From NCBI RefSeq assembly GCF_004027225.2, contig NC_046358.1:2570720-2634719 (forward strand): 64,000 bases of DNA. The letters run 5' to 3'. The DNA is from Strigops habroptila (Eukaryota; Chordata; Aves; Psittaciformes; Psittacidae). Position 1 is the stretch's first letter; every line of letters begins with the position of its first letter. The notes below the pieces were generated by a model that was not told the DNA's origin, ran no database searches, and saw only the letters and a program-made list of their open reading frames with translations. Position numbers and translations under genes: made by a program. Below, in pieces: positions 21,268-52,298 of the stretch.

Positions 21268-21775
21268 GTGACAGTCACTGACCCTGACCCAAAACCCAAT
21301 AGGTCTGAACCCAAACCCAATGGCCCTAACCTTCAACCTAACTCTAATAGGCCCTAACATTAAACTAAGCCTAACTGTAATGGCCCTAACCATAACCCTA
21401 ACCCTGTTAGGCCCTGACCCTAACAGTAACTCAAACCCAAATAGGCCCTAACCACAACACTAACCCTAAATCTAACCCTTTCCTTAATGGCCCTAACCCA
21501 AACACCAATAGGTCCTTAACCTTACCTTAACCCTATCTCTGATGGCCCTAACTGTAAACATAACACTAACAGGGTGTAACATTAAGCATAACTCTAACCC
21601 TAACGACCCTAACCTTAACCCCAACCCCTAGCAATTATAGGCACTAACTCCAAACCCTGACAGTCCCTAACCCTAAAATCAACACTAATAGGCCCTTACC
21701 CCAACCCTAATAGGCCCTAACCTAAATCTAACCTTAATGGCTCTAATATTAAACCTAATCCTAATATATTCAGAC
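21268..21775 (-). repeat. Degenerate telomere-like (CCCTAA)n array with GGCCC punctuation
   Basis: About 500 bp are built of CCCTAA and close variants (CCATAA, CCAAA, CCTTAA, ACTCTAA) on the plus strand, so TTAGGG-like on the minus strand. The hexamers are interrupted at intervals by 'taGGCCCTAA' or 'atGGCCCTAA'. I place these marks at about 21322, 21350, 21382, 21410, 21444, 21489, 21511, 21544, 21691, 21713 and 21739. Spacings of 22, 28 and 34 recur and differ by one hexamer, so the array has a higher-order unit of n hexamers plus 4 bp. It is flanked by a T-run at about 21788. It is an internal, decayed array and not a chromosome end. Confidence 0.85.
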
Positions 21776-23597
21776 AGATTTGAGATTTTTTTTTTTTTAA
21801 CTAAATGAAGTAAAATAAATGTTTTACTTCCTATGCCTTAATACATACGGAGGAGTTTATGCTATAATATTTGGAGCTCATTCCTGCTGTAGTTACAGAA
21901 AATCACAGCATGTTTATAAGCATCCTAGGAAGTTTTGGGGGGCAGCAAGCTTCCTTGCTTCCCAGTGAGGTTTACATCTCTGGAAATGAACCTGAGAGTT
22001 GGGATCACAAATAAAATCAGGTGAGAAAGGTGGGACGAGAAAACAGGGAAAAGGGTAGAGCTGGATAGTTGCTTAGACAAGCTTGGCTTGCAGGAACAAC
22101 AGTCATGTGAACTCATTATGATGCAAAGCTTCTTGCTCCAGGCTACGTCCTGGCTACCTTTTGAATCAGCATCACACAAGGTTGAGTGCTGGCGATTTGG
22201 ACTCAAGCAAGGCCTTAAACTGCAAGGGAACCAGAGTACAGGATCCAGACTCAAGGTTTTAAGTGAGACACAAACTTTTGTCTGTCAAAGCTTACTAAGA
22301 CAAGGCTTATTAAGCTCAAGCTTATCAAGGCAGTTTTGAGAGTTGAAAAGTAAACTGAATTAGCTGAGTGGTCTCAGATTTTGGCTCTGCCAGGCAGAAG
22401 GTGAGTCAGAGAAAGAGGCTAATCTGGGTGCTTTGAATCACCCTTGAAAGGAGGCAATATCTTTTCAGTAAACAGTAAGAGACCATGTTCTTTATCTGAA
22501 GTGAGTACGATGGGGAGTACATACTCAGACCCTGAAAGAGAAGACTGACTTTGGGAAAGGGGACTTTGGGAACACAAAAATTCATTTGAGCATAAGCAGT
22601 TAAGACTTTCTTACAATAATGAAAGTGATAAGGTTAATAAATAGAGATCTTTCCTGGTAAAAAAACAAAATATGAGAAAGCCTCTGATTAGATAATGAAT
22701 GGACTTTGCATTGTTTGTGCAAGAATTGAATTACACGTGTCATGCTCAGCACTGACTTTTACTTAAAACCTTTAACCCAGTACAGTCAGACAGAACATGT
22801 AGAAGATTTGTTATTAAACCACTTTCTGCCTTGGAAAACATGCAATTCTGTTTAGAGGTTAACAGCACAAAGTACAATTCCCAAACCAGGAGAGTAAAAG
22901 AAGCGATTCCTGAAAACTTTGTGGGACTAAAGAAGGACTCGAATTGCTATCAGTTATTCACAAACACATTTCCACTATTTTAAAAAGCCTTTTAAAATTA
23001 CCTTGAGTAATTGAAAATCATTTATGTGGGTAGATGAGAGGCCTGATTTTGAAGACCAGTATTTGATTTTTGGACCTTCAACATTATTTGGCTTCTCGTG
23101 CAATCTGCAGTCAGGACCTCTGTGAGTCAAAACGCAATTAGAAAAACAAAGAGCTGCAAATGTTTTCATCAACTGAGGACTCGACAGCGTGCAAATGAGG
23201 AAAAGTGTGCAAGAAGGTTGAGCAAGATTGAGATGAAGGGCTAAGTGGATAAATGCAAAATAAAGCCTAAGCAATATGGATCAACACCAGAGCAAATAGT
23301 TGTCGAATTTTCCCCAGATATCTTCAACCAATCTTATCAGTATGGTCAATAGTACAGGTTTAGATGAAAGGCTGCCTATATTACCTCAGGATGATATTTA
23401 ATAACTTGGTGAGATTTTACAAGGAAGATATCACTGAGAGAACCAAGGAAGGAAACATACACAAACACATTACACAACCCAATAGAAAAGCATAAAACCA
23501 AAATGACTCTTACATAAGGTTATGGTACATGAAAACAGAGTGGAAGTAAAATTAGCAGCACCCCTGGATTATCTTTTCTAAATGTGAAGTTAAAACT
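21776..23597. other. Intergenic, no gene seen
   Basis: Unique AT-rich DNA. A cluster of three related 'aagctta..aag' motifs lies at 22287-22330. No exon, RNA gene or large repeat was recognised. Confidence 0.55.
22287..22330 (+). repeat. Three imperfect ~14-bp tandem units (AAGCTTA..AAG)
   Basis: Three consecutive units share CAA(G)GCTTAnnAAG: 'caaagcttactaaga', 'caaggcttattaagct' and 'caagcttatcaagg'. Confidence 0.55.
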
Positions 23598-23829
23598 AAA
23601 ACAGGAGATGTTCGGGTTAGATATAAGGAAGAAGTTCTGTGAGACACTGGAACAGGTTGCCCAAAGAATTAGTAAATGCTCCATCCCTGGCGGTGTTCAA
23701 GGCCAGGTTGGACAGAGCCTTGGGTGACATGGGCTAGGGTGAGGCATCCCTGCCCATGGCAAGGTGGTTGGAACTCAATGATCTTAAGGTCTTTTCCAAC
23801 CCAAACCATTCTATGGTTCTATGATTCTA
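23598..23829 (+). mobile_element. CR1 3' fragment
   Basis: It includes 'cactggaacaggttgcccaa', 'gtgttcaaggccaggttgga' and 'ttccaacccaaaccattcta' with the octamer tail ending 'atgattctat'. Confidence 0.95.
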
Positions 23830-24271
23830 TATCAACTGGCTTATTCCGAAATACAGCCTTAATTCCTGCAACTCTGAAATGCAAATTCCATTAGTTTCCG
23901 ACAATCATCTTGAAATCAGTGGTCTACAGTAGACAGTTTCCACTGAGAATAACACTGAGAGTTTGAATGTAAAATGAAGCATTTTTCCAATAAGTTCTCT
24001 CTGGAAAAGGGTATATTTTAAGAAATATCAGTGTCCATGACAAACTTCTTTTTATATATGGCACCTCATATTAATAACTAGATATTAAGTTAATGAAATA
24101 CGCATATTCATTTTTGTCTGTATTATAAAGTTGAATGGTAAATAATAAAACCCCCTTAATTTTTAAACAAATGCTGTATCTATTAAAATGCTGACAGATC
24201 TTAGCCAAACTTATTACAGTATAATCACACCGTTTATTTCATGGAAGCGTTGAAAGTATGCCTCAGTCTTC

Positions 24272-24352
24272 AGAATCACAGAATCATAGAATCAACTAGG
24301 TTGGAAAAGACCTTTAAGATCAAGTCCAACCATTACCCCAGGACTGCCAACT
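24272..24352 (-). mobile_element. CR1 3'-terminal fragment
   Basis: 'cagaatcatagaatcaacta', 'ggttggaaaagacctttaag' and 'caagtccaaccattacccca' match the reverse complement of a CR1 subfamily end with the AAGTCCAACC variant. Confidence 0.9.
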
Positions 24353-27300
24353 TGTGCATATGCACTTATCAGATGCGGAACTTCACCAAAACACACTTGC
24401 AATTTACTTGTTTTAAATCTAAAGAAAGAGCAGCATTTAGGAAAAGTAATAGGGGTCCAAAGCAGTTTGGTCTCTGCACATATGTAATAAGCAGGGAAAA
24501 ATGAGGAGTGATTTCTTCATTCTTGCTTTTCCAACTTCCTTCCACAAAGTTTAGGCATTGTCCAGACTCTGAAGACAAGAAGAGAGCTGTGATTAGGCAG
24601 AGGTACATGCTTTCATCTCCTTTGTATGTGCCAATTTTGATTTCCCCCTCTCATCCTGAGCTACACAAAAGGCAACACCAGGCTTATTGCCTTATTTAAC
24701 TGGATTTAACAGAAAGATTAGAAGAAAAACATGCAAGTGAGGCAAAACATGTTAGGCTTCTGTTAAAGATTATGCCTTTAGGCAGAGCAAGTATTGTGTA
24801 ATTTAAAGCAGCACTGGTTTAGCCAGCTTGCTTGCCAGGGTCTAGGCTCCTTCCACTTGAGCAAAGGCAGCTGGAACAGGTCATGCAGACCTCTGCTCAG
24901 GCAGGGGGTCAGCCATGCACCATTTGGGCAGACATTGGCTAAAGCACGCAACAAAAGATGGTGTTTGGTCAAACAGGCAATTTACTCATCATATTCTCCT
25001 TTGATCTATTATATCAAGACAATGCTAATGTGAAGAAACAATATGTTTAATTGAGTTGTTTTCTAAAAGTGAGCAGGAACCAAAAAGAAGGCTGGATGTG
25101 ATCAACCAGGGTGAAGTAAGTGCAGAGGACTGAATAAAGCAAGCTGAACGGAAGGCAAGAGATGGGGGTTTGGGTTCAGGTCTCTCAGCGGTCTCTGCCT
25201 CCTGGACACCCTCACCCCCTCACAATCTTACAGACCACCACGGTATAAAAAAACAGGAGATACCAACTTCCACAATAACCCAGCTACCTGCTTCTTCACA
25301 TACTTCCAGTGGCAACCCCAGCAGCATCTGAGAGTGAAAGCCAGGCTTTAAGCTGAAGACTCACCTAGCTACCACCGCAGGGAAGGCTGCCTTAAGGCTT
25401 TTGTATTTTCATTCTCTTTGGGGAGTGTTGCAACTGCAGCTTAGTCTGTAAACAGTATCTCCCATCATCCTTATTCCTCTAGAATTCTTACAACATCTAC
25501 GCACAAGGTCAAAGATATATTCCTGAGACTTAAGGGAGGAAAACTGGAAAGAGATTATCCTTCTCCAGCTATTTATTTATAGAAGAGTGTATCCACTTGT
25601 ATGTCAGTGCTGCTGCTGTCAACCCTGAATCAACAATCACTGTGAGACAAGGGTTTATTGCACTGGGGAGGGAGGGCAATCAATAAGAAATAACAAAGAT
25701 TCCAATATTGGTCAAAGTTTTAAAATGGTGAAATCAGAAGCATGAACAAAGAACAAACACTGAAATTAACAGACACAGCAAATCTACATAAAACATTTGT
25801 GATTTATCACATACTACCAAACAGGAAATTAAGTTTTCCTTCTGACTTGTTCCATTATAGCTTTACAGTATTTGAGTTGAATCGAACTTTGATTACAGCA
25901 ACCAACCTGCAATCAAAGTGCCTTTTATAGTCTTGTAATGATTTGAACGAGGTGGATGAAAATCAAGGTGAACATTTCTGAGGCTTTCAAGAAACTGCGA
26001 AGGCATTGTCTGCATGTTCTTCTGAAAACAAATGCAAAGTAACTGGTGCCTAATGTTTTCTTTCAAGGTAAAGAATCATAGAATCATAGAGCAATGAATG
26101 ATACATTGCAAAGAGCAATGTATCATCATTTAATGTAACAGTTCAGGCTGCAACAACTAGGATGAAAAATGTCACAATATGTAGCAGTACAAGACCTCAT
26201 TGCTTTGGTAAGCAGTATGCAAAAGTATTTCATTATTACTATTAAAACAAATACAACTATCAGTTTGCCTAGCTACAGTGTGTGACCTGAAAACAAATTG
26301 CAGTCCATCTCCTGAGGGCCTGTTTACTCTCAGACTGCACTGCAGTGAGATTGCCAAATGCACTGGGGTTAAAGTTTAACTTTGGGTGCAACCTCACCCT
26401 GACAAAGTTCAAGTTTTTCATCACACAACCAAATCATACAGGCTCTATCCAGGCTGTAAAAGTGTCACTGTTACCAGTGAACGGAGTATCAAGCTACTTC
26501 ACTTGTTATTTTTACACCAGTGCTTTGTCATTTAGCCTGGATTAGCTTTCCTAGGGTGCATAAACATGGAAACATTGACAACCTTGTGCAAACACATGCT
26601 TTTTCAGGAATCTTCTTCAGTCTAAATGATCCATCCCCACAGCTGAAATCCTCCTGAACTAGAAGAGGACCTCAGAACATCTCATATGAGAGAAGTTTTC
26701 AAAGGAAAATTATATTGATACTTTCTTAATGTGTCAGAAGAGAAAGATGCTTTGCAGGTACCTTGAACAGCTATATGTAAGATGACAGTACAACACAGAT
26801 TGCTGAAGTCTTTAGCTCCTAGTCCAGATTCAAGAGCTAAGTGAGAATTTAGCAATTGCTGACAGTGAAACCGCAAATCTGGCAAAACTGCCTTAATTTG
26901 ATTTACAATCATCAAAACAGAGCCTTAGTTGTTTTCCTAGTTCTGCCCAAAATAGCCTTATGCAACTCAAGTTACACCCTCAACTTTAGCTGAGTCAAGG
27001 CTATGCTCAAGTCCAGCTTTGCATGTCATGATCACACAACTCTGAGTCCAAACAACAGTTCAGATCGAATCCTGTAATATTGCCTAGGAGGAAAGATCAA
27101 GCTTTAGCATTCACTGCATATCTTCACGTAACCAACCGTCAGTAAGAGATAGGAACATGCAACTTCTCACCTCTGCAATAGTGGTTTGAATCCTCAAACC
27201 CCACAAGAAACAAAACTCAATTAACATTTAACTTCCAGATAAAAATGGAACGGTTTAAAATGAAAGATTAAGGAGCCTCAACTAAAAAGATACATGGGTT

Positions 27301-30300
27301 CTCAGGCTTAAGACTAGCTTAACAGACCACAACCACCTCCTCCTGTGGTATTAGGTGAGGAAAGAACTCTTGCTTTCCTATAATTCTGTGGGAAAATGGT
27401 GACTCACATGCCTATCTAAAAAATCACATACCAGATCTCCAAATGATAGCTTTCACCACGCAATAAGCTAGCTGGGTTTGAGACAGAAAGTCAGGGCTTA
27501 CTTTTTCCAACATGCTTAAAAGCAGTAACTATCTGATCCAAACCTACCTCACCCTTTTTCCCTGAAGAAGATTTAGAATCCCATACATTCATCTCTTGAC
27601 ACAGCCCTCTTCAACAAATGTCCACTGAAATTCTGGAATCTGCTCATGTTTTTTTGGCTACTCCAGTCCAAGTATTTTGGAAAAGGGAAAACAAACCTAG
27701 GAATAAAGGGGAATAGCCTATGAGAAGGAGAGGTGTTCCTGGAGAAGCTATAATTTCCAAACCATAAGTTTCAAATCAATTCCCAATTCCACTGTTACAG
27801 ATGTACATCTAAATAGCAAGATGTTGAGCAATTCTCCTTTACATGTAACTGAAAATTGTATTGCAGCAACCTATCAAAGGAATATTTGATTTTACTTGAA
27901 CAAAACACGAAGTGAAAAAACAAATGAGGTTGTGTCATGTCATGTAAACCTTCTTTTTCTTCTCACAGTAAGTAGCTGCAAATGGATTTATCATTTTGTT
28001 TATTAGAAGTAAGAGCATTATTGTTCTTCCAGTGCAGCCTAACCCTCTCAGCGCCCTTTGAAAAGGCAGAGTTTTACTGTATAACACTTGTCACGGGCAG
28101 TTTAACAGCACAGGCCATAGGTCAGTCCTTTAAACCCAACTACACTGAAATTGGGAGGTTTCAAAACAAAGGCAGCTGCAGAAGGTACATATGACCCACC
28201 TCACGCATTCTGTCTTCTCAGCATCACTGCACAAGATGTTTCCTCTCTCTTCCTCACTCCCTAGTGCTTGATTTTCTTTTCTGACATGACACCATCTAAA
28301 TTTTAGCCTAACCTGTACTCTAAACTGGTATAAACTATAGTGAAATTTCTTAGTGACAATCATGTATGGGAATGGTCAGATAAAAGCCACTTGGACAAAG
28401 TTTATAAATAGCCGCCCATGTTAAACACTCTACTGAAACCTCCACATGTTCATGTCATGGTGTCGTCTCCACCTTGGGGTCAGTAGATGCACTTATCCAC
28501 TATTTTGTAAAGGTTACCTTACAGTGAGTACACGGGTCCTTACCTGTGAAACAAGAAGTAGGGATTTAGGAACAAAGTAACTGCAGTAAGAAAAGCAGAA
28601 CTGAACAGAACTGGTGGAATAAATCTCCACACTGACAGCTTTTAGCAAGGTAGCTTTGAGACCCTTCAAGGGCTGTATTTCAACTCCACATACTCTGTTC
28701 AACTATTAAGAACTGTCCTCCACTAAAATCTGGATGAACTGCAAAGAAAAACTTGGATAACCTTGTGACCATTCTGTAAATTGCCACCAAAGCGTTTAAA
28801 TCAAAAATAACAAACGGTTCTTCAGTAAACAGGTGCTTCAGTAAAGCATCATCAACCAAATCCACAATAAAGCAAGACAGCAACTTTTTCCCATTCATAT
28901 AGTACACACAATCATAGATGCTGCTGTACCACAGACATGAGCAGCATTCCCTTTTCTGAAGGCTTAAGAAATTAAAGAGAAGGTTCCTAACAAGTAATTT
29001 CACATATCAGAGCTGAGCAGGTTTTAGTGCTTGGACTCTACACGTGAATTCCAAGCATCAGCCTTGAGTTCAAGGCCTTTGCTGGCAGTCAGGGCCTGTG
29101 CAGGCCAGAAAATTCAGTTCTGAAACAGATACCAATTACCCAGGACTTCAACAGCTTCTGCAAAACCTCCAAAATAACAGATGAAACCATCAACTTCCTA
29201 CATTAATATAAACTGTTTGAAAACATTCACACAGAAAACAGACATGCTGCCAAGAGATTTTTAAATTCAGTTTTATTTCAGAAATAAAAGAGGAAGACAA
29301 CATAATTCATTTAGCAGACACAACCAAAATTAGATTCAGCCTTGCTCATTCTCTTACAAATCTCATTAGTATTCTATGTTCCAGGGACAAATATTCCCAC
29401 CCATTCATGTGGCTCTTCCAGCTCCCACCTGCCTGATCAGGTAAAACCCAGTTGAACCCCAGAACAGTGTAGGCTATCAGTTCATATTATTTTACTGCAT
29501 CTATATCACAGATAATTTTTCACAATAGGTTAGTAGATAAATGAGTTGAAGTAGCAGTTTTCTACAACTTAAAGTAACACCACTTTAGTAACTATTCTTT
29601 ACTTATCTGCCATCACCTCTTGGAATACCACTTCACACTTAAATGCCAAATTAGGAAGCACTCCTATTCAAAATACAACTCAAGACAGATCCAGAAGTGT
29701 ACTGTATATTAAAAAAGAACTGCTATGGTTTGAAACTTGTATAACACTTGCTTAAGAGCTAGTAGCTGGGCTCTGAAATCCTTTGTTATCATCATTCATG
29801 CTTTTTCCAATCCAAACGCTAATGACACAGTATCAGCAGGCCAACAGGGAAAGCAAATATTTCAAATGAGGGGTACTGATGCGCAACAAGGATCTGGCCT
29901 AATTACATACACTGATCTTTCTCTTTGACAAGGTTAAGAGGAAGAAGGAAGAGGCAGTGTCCTTATTATAACTTGCCAGGCTTTCAGAAGCATGGTGAAT
30001 TGCCTGATCCTACCGAGCACACTTCTGAAACTCTTTTAGTCTTGACAGACCAACTTTCAACAATTATGACAAGGGGTTTTTTATTCAAAGCTCCAAGTCA
30101 GTTTGGACACTAGTTCCCCCATAACTAGATAACACTTCCCAAAGAATTATCTAAAGAAAAAATACTAGGTGGGATTTTGACCCTTATAAGGTTTAAGCCT
30201 TGGTTTTGTTGTATCTTTGTAAAGCACTTGGATGCTGACAACGTGCTTTTTAGGCAACCACTACTCAGATTCAAACAAGCTAGTGTCCAGGAATTCCAGC

Positions 30301-31120
30301 ATTTAACTACTGCACTAAGTTATCAAATATAAACATCTCTATTTTATGACAGTTACACCTATTTAAAGATTTTACTCCAAAACTAAACACAAGAGATATT
30401 ACTAAGCTAAACTCTGTTGGATCTAAGCAATACTAATGGAGAATGCTTTTCAATCCAGAGGGTTCCAAAATCCTTTGCACTGATTAAATTGCAAATACTA
30501 GGCAACATTATAATATGGTTAAAATCAGGCTTCATACATATATCTAGCTATAGATACCAACATTCAGACAGACATACCACTTCAATTAAAGTTTAACTCT
30601 GAAAACTAGCTCTGGCTTGATCAATATATAGCAATATCTGATGATGGCAGTAAAATAACAGAATTTCAGGAACCACTGGGAAGAGTTTTGAAAGTGCTTG
30701 ATCTTAAATTTGGCCAAGATAAAAATATTCAAGCATCTGGAGGTTAATTTCTCAGACACTTGGAGCATTAGTATTTTCCTATTTAAATTCTTACAGATTA
30801 GAAAGAACAATTCCCCTTCGCCTAAAGAACTGTAAGATATAATTGATTTAGTTGTAAAGTGTATGCAAAAAGAAAATATCCTTTCCTATCTCTCTTAGGT
30901 CATTTATATCCCAACCTAGTGTTAGTATGCAAAGATTATCTTAAAATATATATTGGGAATACAATTTACCTATATTCAGATTAAACTTCGTCATTAGTTT
31001 AATTTTGATCATAAGGAATGAGACGCAACTAATATTTTAGTCAAAATATTGCTTATTATTTTACTTCTGAAAGGCCAAAAATGAAATTCAAAGGAAGTGC
31101 CTACAAATACATACAGATAT
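24353..31120. other. Intergenic region between the convergent genes
   Basis: Nearly 7 kb without recognisable exons. It contains a tiny CR1 tail remnant at 26071-26091, a perfect hairpin at 26098-26126, and scattered AT-rich tracts. I found no ETS-domain (ELF5-type) exon here, although ELF5 lies on this side of CAT in mammals. Confidence 0.5.
26098..26126. repeat. Perfect 12-bp hairpin
   Basis: ATGATACATTGC and GCAATGTATCAT flank the loop AAAGA. Pairing continues outward for about four more base pairs past a single bulged base. It lies immediately beyond a 20-bp CR1 tail remnant (agaatcatagaatcataga). Confidence 0.75.
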
Positions 31121-31126
31121 TTTATT
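31121..31126 (-). terminator. CAT: Candidate distal poly(A) signal of CAT
   Basis: TTTATT on the plus strand is AATAAA on the gene strand, about 430 nt after the CAT stop codon. Confidence 0.4.
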
Positions 31127-31554
31127 AGACATATTGAGCAACAGCAACTTTTCAATATGAAGAAGTTTATCCATAAGGATAATCACAGTGTCATTATAGA
31201 AGTTCTATTGTGTGATTTAGCAAGGTAAAGTTTTACAATAAAAAAAAATGAGACAGTGTTTTTATTACACTTATGTTTGCTTCTAGAAATGAAGAGGATT
31301 TTTAATCATGAATTTCCTTAAAAACACCATATGTTGTCAACAAGCAGTAAAGCACTAGTGTTGAAAGGCACTAGGATTGTTAGCTTGTGTTACTTAGTTT
31401 CAATACAGATACAGGCACTTGAAAGCTTAAGAAATTGAGCCTGTAAAACAATTCTGTATTTGTGCAGAAGTTGCTACATTCATTAATCTCTTCCACAGGT
31501 TGTCCTGCAGTTGTAAGGACGCAAAATTGACAGAGTGAATCTCTGCAGCACGCT
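31127..31554 (-). other. CAT: Probable CAT 3' UTR
   Basis: Non-coding sequence between the CAT stop codon and the candidate poly(A) signals. The extent is inferred from the signals only. Confidence 0.5.
31261..31266 (-). terminator. CAT: Candidate proximal poly(A) signal of CAT
   Basis: AATAAA on the gene strand (plus strand TTTATT), about 290 nt after the stop codon and the first AATAAA met. An ATTAAA at 31301-31306 lies just before it. Confidence 0.45.
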
Positions 31555-49627
<18,073 letters not shown>

Positions 49628-49960
49628 TTTGCAAGCTTAGGAGACCCCAAAGACAGGAAGGGCAGTGCGGAGAGGAGTGAGCGTGGAACAACCAGCGGGA
49701 CTGTGCTCGCCACCAGCGAGGAGGCAGCGCCAGAGAGGTCACCCTGGGGAGAACCACCGCCGCCACCACCGCGCCCTGCAGCACCAGCGGGTAGCGGGAG
49801 ATACCGCTCCTACAGCCTCTACCACAGCACCTCGCCCTCCCCGCGCTACCTCCTCAGCCAATAGCTCTGCTCCCAGCTGGCAGCGAGAGCTGTGATTGGG
49901 TGAAGGGAACGTCAATCAAGCTGTGTGAGGCGGTGCCCGCCGCCTCAGGCTGAGGGGGAT

Positions 49961-52298
49961 GGCGGAAGGCGGGCTTGGGGTTGTGGTGTTCTCTTGTTGC
50001 TCGCTTTTTTGTGTAGTTAGCTAGCATGGAGGTGTATAAGTAACTTAATTTTTGGTGTGTGTTTTCAGTTTTGAGATGTTGGAACACAGCTGTTGGTGTG
50101 GGAGAGGTTAATCGTTGGCGTAGGAAATTACAGGGTTAGGGCATCGTGAAAACTGCAATTACTTACGGAGTTTCGGAGGCAGGGTTTGTTTCAGAGGGAA
50201 AAAAAAAAACCGTTTTAAATTGCAAAATCAAAGTTACCAAATGTAGAGTTAAGTGTTCGTTCTCGTACTGTACCTCAGATGAGGCACAGGTGATATATTA
50301 AACAGTGGTCATAATTCATATGTGCCCAATTGTAAACAGTATTTCTTTAGAGGCCTGAATTTGTTACCTTAAAAAAAACAAAAACAAACCAAAACCACTT
50401 CTGATTTAATAAGAACACTCCCTAGGTTATAGTTACAAATTATGAGATAAATACAATTCTCCCGTTGGGCAGCTGTAGCACTACAGGTGACAGAAGTAGT
50501 TTACAGGCAGTTGTTTTTCCTATTTCTGAGGTAAAAGCCTTCAGCAACATGAATAATCTATCTGGAACTGTTAGGCTGCGTGACATTGGGCACTGGAAAG
50601 ATGGACGAGGATCTCTATCTACCAGTTATTCTGTGGATTTGCATTTCAGTGTGTATTTCTATACGGCATTCCTGGCCCCAGACAGGTGGATAAGACTACA
50701 TATATATGCTAGAAAACTAAAATACGCAAACCTTTCCCCTTATTAGCTCTTTCCTAACGACAATGATTGGGGGTAATCATAGCAGACCTGTCCAAACAAA
50801 GAGAAATTACCCAAATGTGGTTTGCAGAAGTACTGGTTTATAAAAGCGACTGAGCCAGCAAGTTGTGTGTGTGTGTGGTGGTTTGTTTCCTTCCCCCCCC
50901 CCCCCCCCCGCCATTCTTTATCAAGAATCCCAGTATGGTTCTTTACAGAATGCATAGTACAACAGTGAAGCAGTGTAGCTCTGTTTACCCACAGCCTGTA
51001 AGAAAGAAATGAAAAGGGGAAAAATGCTTATGTGCCAGACTATGACTACATTTTTTTCTCTTAACAGACACAAAAAATAGTGTAGCAGACAATTAATTCA
51101 TCTAGTATGTGTTGTTATGCATTAGAAGGCTATACCCATGTATGTATACCACTAATGGTATTCCTTTGCCTCAGTGGTAAGAACTCCCTTTTTTCTGCTT
51201 TAGCTTTATTTGAGACATTTCTTTCACGTCTCCAAGTCTCATAATCTTTTCTTCCGCAACATGATAACCAACATTACAAAGAACAAGAAAGATAGATTGC
51301 CTGTGTTTCTAATATTTTTATGTTAAATATATATCATCAGACTACATCTACTGCAACTTCTGTGCAACCACTGATCACTTCCACTGCATCCAGACAATCC
51401 TTGGAAAAGATAAGCAGAAGTTGAACTTCAGTTAACTATAGTTCGGCTTGGATTTCCGCAAAAATCTAACCAGTTTCTTGGTACATTGTACAGACCAAGA
51501 AACCCTCTATAGTATCAGCCAAAGAAAAAAGTATCCAAGCTTCACAACAACGTCTTAAGCCACAGAAAACTTTGGTTTCAAGATGTTAGCTCCCACATTG
51601 CAAACTAAGTTTGTAGGCCTCACTGTTAGCTGTTTCTGAGAACATTTCGGGTACTCATTCAGACTTATGTGGTGGTGTTCTATGCAGCCTTTATGTTTTA
51701 AGATGACTTTTACAAAAAAATGGTCTTTTCTTAAGGAAAGACTGATTGACTGGTCCTGTAGACTTACTATTAAGAGTGCATACGCGCACTTTTTAAATCA
51801 AATATAGTTGATATTTCAGTTTGCTTAAACAGCAAAATGAGGGCAATGTGGACATTTTCATGAAGAGTTACTGTTTGCTTTTCCTTTAAAGTTTAACACC
51901 TCCTGTCAACAAATGTGTGTAAACTTACTTGTCACAAATTCATTTCAAAGTAAGAGTAACTTGCAAAAACTGCTTCTCTTTCATTTTCCACAAACCCTTA
52001 TTATAACTGTAAGGCTAGAGGAAAGGATATATGTGTATATACTTATGTGTATATGCATAAAAAACAAGAAGAGATTAAATACTGGCTAAGAAAATATGCC
52101 AAAAAAAATCCAAGGAAAAGCAGGTGGCAATATCAATGGCATCAGAAATGTTTACACTTTAGCTATACTAAAACCAAGCAACTACATTTGGTAAGGGCAT
52201 ATACAAAACTAAGTATGAAAAGAAGAGGAAAATTTTCTGTACTCTCAACTTAATCTTCTATCTTTTCAGTGAAGAAAGCACTGAATGCTGCTTGAAAT
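49961..52298. other. Flank upstream of CAT, no gene seen
   Basis: AT-rich sequence after the CpG island. It holds a short GT run followed by a 17-base C homopolymer at 50893-50909. No exon was recognised. Confidence 0.5.
50893..50909 (+). repeat. C17 homopolymer
   Basis: Seventeen C in a row after 'gtttccttc', close to a GT run at about 50863-50877. The other strand is a G17 run. Confidence 0.85.

Noticed and set aside
21268-21775. True telomere or CRISPR-like array
   Set aside because: The hexamers are heavily decayed and unique DNA lies on both sides, so it is not a chromosome end. Spacing is irregular and units are telomeric variants, not repeats with unique spacers.
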